A DNA stretch of 64,000 bases from positions 62,001 to 126,000 of the forward strand of contig JBFWVT010000001.1 of NCBI GenBank assembly GCA_050246595.1, read 5' to 3'. Under the pieces are notes generated by a model. That model was not told where the DNA came from. It saw nothing but the letters and a program-made list of their open reading frames with translations, and made no database searches. The stretch comes from DATARH01 sp050246595 (GTDB lineage: Bacteria; Pseudomonadota; Alphaproteobacteria; ATCC43930; CGMCC-115725). Position 1 is the stretch's first letter. Each line of letters starts with the position of its first letter. The position numbers were made by a program, and so were the translations under genes. This document shows, in pieces, positions 59,892-64,000 of this stretch.

Positions 59892-60226
59892 GGCGCGGCA
59901 TCATGCGGGCGACCCGAACCGGGCATGCATTCGCGTCCGCTCCCTGTAATATGCTTGCAGCCGGAGCCGCCGCGAACCTGCCGGTCCGGCGCCGGTAAGT
60001 CAACGATCGGGCAACTCCGGCCTATCGCCGCGGATCGACAAGTTGCTGGAAATCCGTAATCATTACCGCGCGATGACAGCCGGCAGCAAACTCGGCATGT
60101 TGCGGTGCATGTTACGGTGCCCGAGGCGATGCCTGGGGCGATGATCAAGCCCGTCTTCGCCTGCCTCGCCAAGCGTTCCAGCGGCGCCGCCGACCGCATC
60201 CGGCGCAACCCCGGACGATCGTTCCG
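59892..60226. promoter_or_regulatory. Divergent intergenic region, liv operon / MJ0042 gene
   Basis: No gene is supported in either strand. The region carries the 5' signals for livG (minus) and the zinc-ribbon gene (plus). Around 60090-60125 there is a short repeated GGTGCATGTT-like/GTTACGGTGC pattern, and 60040-60075 is comparatively AT-rich. No operator was recognised. Confidence 0.4.
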
Positions 60227-61021
60227 ATGATCCTGACCTGCCCGGATTGCGAGACCCGTTACGCCGTCGATGATGCATCGCTCGGCGGCGCCGAAGGCCG
60301 CGACGTGCGCTGCGCGAGATGCGGCAAGGTCTGGCGCTATCATCCCGAGGCGGCGGCGATCCGGGAGCCGGTTGCCGACACGACCGCCGCGACCGGGCAA
60401 GCGGCGGAAGAACGTCTCGCAGACCCGCCGTCGTTGGCGTCGTTTCCGCCGCCCCCGCCTCCGCCCACGAGCGAAACCCTGCGCGCCGAGCCGAGACTTG
60501 AGCCGCCTCCGCCCTCGGTCGGCCCGCCGCCACCGCCGCAAGGCTTGCGCAGCTCCGTGCTGGACCGCGACCTGGGCAGGGCCGACCGCCCGGCGACGGC
60601 GCATCGCCGCGGCTTTCGCGTCGCGGGGTTCGTGCTGGCCACCCTCATGCTGGCGCTCGTGCTGGTTGCGCTTCTGGCGCGCGATCCGATCATCAACACC
60701 TGGCCCTCCACAGCCCCGTTATACCGCAGCGTATGGCTCGCGGATGCGCCCGGCGCGGGATTGCAGGTCACGGTAAGCCCGGCGCGCACCCCCGATTCGC
60801 TTGTCGTCAACGGCAGGATCACGAACACCGCGCCGACCGCGCGCGAAATCCCGCGGCTGCGGATCGCTTTGCACGACAGCAACAAGGCGGAGGTCGCCTC
60901 GCAGGTGATCGACCCGCCGCGCAATTCGCTGGCCCCCGGCGCCACGACGGCATTCAGCACGGTCTTCAAACATCCCGACAGCGCCGCGACCGGAGTCGCG
61001 GTGACGTTCGCGTCCCAATAG
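60227..61021 (+). CDS. MJ0042-type zinc-ribbon membrane protein
   Basis: A 264-aa protein. The N-terminal zinc ribbon (MILTCPDCETRYAVDDASLGG ... VRCARCGKVWRY) has the four Cys of the MJ0042 motif. A Pro-rich region (about 70-105) leads to a single membrane span (VAGFVLATLMLALVLVALLA, about 130-150), then a beta-rich periplasmic domain of DUF3426 type (LQVTVSPARTPDSLVVNGRITNTAPTAREIPRLRIAL ... LAPGATTAFSTVF). Members are widespread in Proteobacteria; the role is unknown. It is plus strand and unlinked to the liv operon. Confidence 0.85.
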   Translation: MILTCPDCETRYAVDDASLGGAEGRDVRCARCGKVWRYHPEAAAIREPVADTTAATGQAAEERLADPPSLASFPPPPPPPTSETLRAEPRLEPPPPSVGPPPPPQGLRSSVLDRDLGRADRPATAHRRGFRVAGFVLATLMLALVLVALLARDPIINTWPSTAPLYRSVWLADAPGAGLQVTVSPARTPDSLVVNGRITNTAPTAREIPRLRIALHDSNKAEVASQVIDPPRNSLAPGATTAFSTVFKHPDSAATGVAVTFASQ

Positions 61022-61108
61022 GCGCAAACGGTCAGGCACGAACGGTTAAGCGCGAACGTGCTAAGCACGCACGGGGTGACGGCAACGCGTGGCGGCCGGG
61101 AGAGCGGG

Positions 61109-62050
61109 ATGGGCTACGGGGTTCTGATATTTTTGGGGGTTGTTGCGGTCATCGTGCTGGCGGTGGTGGTGCGCGGCGTTCGCACCGTCCCGCAGGGTTA
61201 CGAATGGACCGTCGAGCGTTTCGGCCGTTACCGGATCACGCTGTCGCCGGGGTTACGGCTGATCAACCCGTTTATCGATTCGGTCGGCCACAAGATCAAC
61301 GTTCAGGAAACCGTTCTGGAAATCCCGGCGCAGAACGTCATCACAAAGGACAATGCCGTCGTGGTCGTCGACGGCATCGTCTTTTACCAGGTATTCGACG
61401 CGAGCCGCGCCGCCTACGAGGTCCGCGACCTCGAACTGGCGGTCAGCAACATCACGATGACCAACATCCGCACCGCGATCGGCGCGCTCGACCTGGACGA
61501 GACGCTGTCGAAGCGCGACGAGATCAACGAGCGGCTGTTGCGGGTGCTCGATGCCGCGACCGAACCGTGGGGCACCAAGATCACCCGCGTCGAGCTGAAG
61601 GACGTGCGCCCGCCGGAGGACGTGCAGGAATCGATGGCAAAGCAGCTTGCCGCCGATCGCGAGCGGCGGGCGGCGATATTGCGCGCCGAAGGTCTGAAGC
61701 AGGCGGCGATCCTGGAGGCGGAGGGCGCCAAGCAGGCGCAGATCCTGGCCGCGGAGGGGAAGCTCGAAGCGGCGCGGCGCGAGGCGGAAGCGCGCGAGCG
61801 GCTTGCCGAGGCCGAGGCGTGGGCCACCGCGGCGGTCTCGAAAGCGGTCGCGGAGGGCGACGTGCAGGCGCTGAACTATTTCGTCGCGCAGAAATACGTC
61901 GAGGCGATCACGCAGATCGGCACCTCGCCGAATTCCCGGCTCGTGCTGATGCCGATGGAGACATCAGGGCTGGTCGGAACGATCGCCGGGATCGCCGAAC
62001 TCGCCAAGACTTCCGTCCCCACGGCGAAGGCTGTCCACCCGGCGGAGTAG
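61109..62050 (+). CDS. SPFH/stomatin-like membrane protein (QmcA type)
   Basis: A 313-aa SPFH (prohibitin/stomatin) protein. The start 61109 follows GGGAGAGCGGG and gives a signal-anchor (MGYGVLIFLGVVAVIVLAVVV); a 61058 start adds 17 residues. The SPFH domain runs VPQGYEWTVERFGRYRITLSPGLRLINPFID to about residue 190. A long charged coiled-coil (AAILRAEGLKQAAILEAEGAKQAQILAAEGKLEAARREAEARERLAEAEAW) follows. Forms large rings in the inner membrane that may guard FtsH or lipid domains. It is next to nfeD, the usual partner, with a 4-base gap. Confidence 0.93.
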   Translation: MGYGVLIFLGVVAVIVLAVVVRGVRTVPQGYEWTVERFGRYRITLSPGLRLINPFIDSVGHKINVQETVLEIPAQNVITKDNAVVVVDGIVFYQVFDASRAAYEVRDLELAVSNITMTNIRTAIGALDLDETLSKRDEINERLLRVLDAATEPWGTKITRVELKDVRPPEDVQESMAKQLAADRERRAAILRAEGLKQAAILEAEGAKQAQILAAEGKLEAARREAEARERLAEAEAWATAAVSKAVAEGDVQALNYFVAQKYVEAITQIGTSPNSRLVLMPMETSGLVGTIAGIAELAKTSVPTAKAVHPAE

Positions 62051-62054
62051 CCGA

Positions 62055-62504
62055 ATGAGCGGGCTGCCGTGGTGGGTCTGGATCGTGCTGGCCGGTGTGC
62101 TGGCGCTGGCGGAGATGGCGCTGCCCAGCTCGTATCTGATGTGGATCGCGGTCGGCGCGGCGGTGACGGCGCTGGCCGCGGCGGTCACGGGGATCGGGCT
62201 TGAAGGCCAGCTCGCGGTGTTTGCGGTCGCGACGGCGCTGAGCTGCGTGGCCGGCTATTTTGTCTATCGCGCGATCGAGTCGGCGCACGACGACGGGGTC
62301 GCGCTGAACGCGCCGCGGCGCTCGATGATCGGCGCGCGCGGCACGGTCTGCGAGGCGTTTGTCAACGGGCACGGCAAGGTGCGGATCGGCGATACCGTGT
62401 GGCTCGCCGACGGACCCGATCTCGCCGAAGGAACCCCGGTCGTTGTCGCCGGCGTCCGCGGCATCAGGCTCGACGTGACGGCCCATCGGGAGACCGCCGG
62501 TTAG
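62055..62504 (+). CDS. NfeD-like membrane protein
   Basis: A 149-aa NfeD1b-type protein: two or three N-terminal helices (VWIVLAGVLALAEMALPSSYLMWIAVGAAVTALAAAVTG, LAVFAVATALSCVAGYFVYRAI) and a C-terminal OB-fold (GARGTVCEAFVNGHGKVRIGDTVWLADGPDLAEGTPVVVAGVRGIRLDV). It teams with the stomatin-like protein just upstream (spacing 4 bases). Its stop overlaps the convergent CoA transferase by four bases. Confidence 0.93.
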   Translation: MSGLPWWVWIVLAGVLALAEMALPSSYLMWIAVGAAVTALAAAVTGIGLEGQLAVFAVATALSCVAGYFVYRAIESAHDDGVALNAPRRSMIGARGTVCEAFVNGHGKVRIGDTVWLADGPDLAEGTPVVVAGVRGIRLDVTAHRETAG

Positions 62505-63697
62505 CGCACGACGCCGTGCTTGCGCAACGCCGCGATCTCCTCGGCGGAATAGCCGTGCGCCGCGAGAACCGCGTCGCTGTGCTGGCCGAAAACCGGCGCG
62601 GCGGTCGGGGCCGGTCCCGGCGTCTCGGAGAATTTGACCGGTTTTGTCATGGTCCGGTAGCGGCCGACAACCGGGTGGTCGAGCGTCGCGACCAGATCCT
62701 CGGCGAGAACCTGCGGATGGTCGAACATCTCCTCGATCGGGCGCACCGCCGCGCACGGCACCTTCTCGCCGAAAATCTCCTCCCATTCGAGCGCGGTGCG
62801 CGAAGCGAGCGCGGCGCGGATTTCCCGCACGAGTTCGGCGGCATGCTCGGCGCGGCTGCGCATCGAGACGCAGCGCGGGTCATCGGCCAGCTCCTTGCGG
62901 CCGACCAGCTCGCACAGCGCGGCGAAAAAATGGTTCGAGTGGACCGAAATATACAGCGCGCCCTGTTTTGTCGGGTGGATGCCGGTCAGCCCGCCGGTTC
63001 CCGAATCGCGAGCGACATCGCGCCCCTCGCTCTCGGCCCAGACAAACCGGCCGGCCTGGATCGTCAGCGCGCTGCGCAGCAGGGACAGGCTCAGATACTG
63101 CCCCTTGCCGTTCTTCTCGCGCTGAAACAGCGCCGCGGCGACCCCATAGGCGAGCAATGCCGAGGTGAAATAATCGAGCACCGAGCCGAGCACGAGCTGC
63201 GGTCTGTCCGGGGCGCCGCCCTGGAACACCGCCATGCCCGACAGGCATTGCAACACCTGGTCGAACCCGCCTTTTTCGCTGAGCGGCCCCTCGTCGCCGT
63301 AGCCGGTCAGCCCGGCATAGATCAGGCGCGGGTTGATCGTCTTGAGCCGCGGATAGTCGATCCCGAGCCGGGCCGGCACCGAGGGGCGGAAATTCTCGAC
63401 CAGCACATCGGCGCTTTCGACCATGCGGTGCAGGACCGCGAGACCTTCCTTCTGTTTCAGGTCGAGCGCCAATGCCCGCTTGCCGCGCTTGGTGCCGAGA
63501 AAAAACCGCGCCTCGCCGGGCAGGCTCGACGGGAACTGGCGCAGCATGTCGCCCTGCGGCGATTCGATCTTGATCACGTCGGCGCCGAGATCGGCCAGCA
63601 AGGTGCAGCCATACGGCCCGGCGAGATAGCTGCACAGATCGAGCACCTTGACCCCGTCGAGCGGCCCGGCGGTGCGCGCCTCAACTCTGTCCGACAT
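62501..63697 (-). CDS. CaiB/BaiF family CoA transferase
   Basis: A 398-aa family III CoA transferase: GPLDGVKVLDLCSYLAGPYGCTLLADLGADVIKIESP, LGTKRGKRALALDLKQKEGLAVLHRMVESADVLVENFRPSVPARLGI, and the C-terminal PVKFSETPGPAPTAAPVFGQHSDAVL. The start at 63697 overlaps the stop of a CitE-like lyase (TGATG), so the two are translationally coupled. This pairing suggests a (methyl)malyl-CoA/citramalyl-CoA-type step in which an acid is activated and then cleaved; this is inference from context only. Confidence 0.92.
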   Translation of the reverse strand: MSDRVEARTAGPLDGVKVLDLCSYLAGPYGCTLLADLGADVIKIESPQGDMLRQFPSSLPGEARFFLGTKRGKRALALDLKQKEGLAVLHRMVESADVLVENFRPSVPARLGIDYPRLKTINPRLIYAGLTGYGDEGPLSEKGGFDQVLQCLSGMAVFQGGAPDRPQLVLGSVLDYFTSALLAYGVAAALFQREKNGKGQYLSLSLLRSALTIQAGRFVWAESEGRDVARDSGTGGLTGIHPTKQGALYISVHSNHFFAALCELVGRKELADDPRCVSMRSRAEHAAELVREIRAALASRTALEWEEIFGEKVPCAAVRPIEEMFDHPQVLAEDLVATLDHPVVGRYRTMTKPVKFSETPGPAPTAAPVFGQHSDAVLAAHGYSAEEIAALRKHGVVR

Positions 63698-64000
63698 CAG
63701 CGCCCCTCCCGCTGGCGGATCGCGGCGATCCGCGTTAAGACACGCTGCGCCCGGTAGACGATCGGGTAGTCGATGAACTTGCCGTCGAGCTGGATCGCGG
63801 CGCTGCCCTCTTCTTCCGCCTTGGCGAAGGCCGCCGCGACGCGCTCGGCGAAGGCAATTTCCGCTTCGCTCGGAGTAAAGACGCGGTTGGCGATCGGAAT
63901 CTGGTCCGGGTGGATGCACATTTTCCCCTGAAACCCGAAGCCCAGGGCGGTCCGCGCCGAGGCTTCGAGACCCTCGGGGTCGGTCAGATCGACCCACACC
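63697..64000 (-). CDS. CitE/HpcH-type CoA ester lyase, C-terminal part
   Basis: The 3' end of a CitE-family lyase (HpcH/HpaI aldolase fold), open to the window edge; the start lies beyond 64000. The visible roughly 100 residues include WVDLTDPEGLEASARTALGFGFQGKMCIHPDQIPIANRVFTPSEAEIAFAERV. The GKMCIHPDQI block is the CitE hallmark, with the Pro-Asp-Gln loop near the active site. Metal-binding and substrate-specific residues are out of sight. It is transcriptionally coupled to the downstream CoA transferase. Confidence 0.9.
   Translation of the reverse strand, partial: VWVDLTDPEGLEASARTALGFGFQGKMCIHPDQIPIANRVFTPSEAEIAFAERVAAAFAKAEEEGSAAIQLDGKFIDYPIVYRAQRVLTRIAAIRQREGR

Noticed and set aside
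1..64000. tRNA or rRNA genes
   Set aside because: No sequence with tRNA consensus (GGTTCRANYCC arm with cloverleaf) or rRNA segments was noticed in the intergenic spaces; a tRNAscan run would be decisive.

Overview
The window is GC-rich chromosomal DNA with dense genes, short overlaps (TGATG, ATGA, GTGA) and long spurious antisense frames. It looks alphaproteobacterial. The evidence is a C4-pathway 5-aminolevulinate synthase (hemA), dapD/dapE next to each other, four CaiB/BaiF-type CoA transferases, a TctB remnant, and dispersed palindromes of the kind common in Rhizobiales and Rhodospirillales. I cannot assign a genus from sequence alone. No rRNA, tRNA, CRISPR array or intact insertion sequence was seen.

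Layout. 1-11.7 kb: housekeeping and catabolic genes (amidase end, exported aldo/keto reductase, DUF6064 membrane protein, LLM flavin oxidoreductase, SRAP/YedK, an RND efflux pair, two CoA transferases). 11.8-12.5 kb: a scar with a short, apparently catalytically defective sugar transferase and an IS5-like remnant. 12.6-23.3 kb: quinone reductase, Ogt, dienelactone hydrolase, TauD dioxygenase, exported protein, SGNH hydrolase, ABC1 kinase, an unrecognised 361-aa protein, an SDR-DoxX protein and a DUF2269 protein. 23.3-40.4 kb: an exopolysaccharide locus of the exosortase A (XrtA/EpsH) type. It has a tightly packed minus-strand operon (export lipoprotein, chain-length protein, tyrosine kinase, outer-membrane barrel, ATPase, deacetylase, FemAB, glycosyltransferase, XrtA-EpsI fusion), a WalW-like deacetylase, and tandemly duplicated GT4 glycosyltransferases. 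A third glycosyltransferase fragment is cut off by a 256-bp element with terminal inverted repeats. 40.6-54.5 kb: aldo/keto reductase, two small orphans, a CoA transferase, dapE, dapD, DUF1275, uppP, amidase, lipoprotein, a frameshifted tctB remnant, hemA, a coiled-coil protein, alpha/beta hydrolase, argJ and mutT. 54.5-59.9 kb: a complete branched-chain-amino-acid-type (Liv) ABC transporter operon split by a REP-associated tyrosine transposase (RAYT) between two inverted REP sequences. 60.2-64 kb: MJ0042 zinc-ribbon protein, stomatin-like SPFH protein with NfeD, a CoA transferase and the end of a CitE-like lyase.

How it fits together. The XrtA operon encodes polymer length control, export and processing plus the protein-sorting exosortase. 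UppP at 46.9 kb recycles the undecaprenyl carrier on which such polymers are normally built. No PEP-CTERM substrate and no intact initiating phosphoglycosyltransferase is visible here, so those parts must lie elsewhere. The most unusual material is in the accessory DNA: the RAYT/REP unit inside the liv operon, the glycosyltransferase duplication and its interrupting element, a 14-nt triple repeat that carries the start codon of one exosortase-locus glycosyltransferase, and several perfect palindromes, one of which is read as part of a protein.
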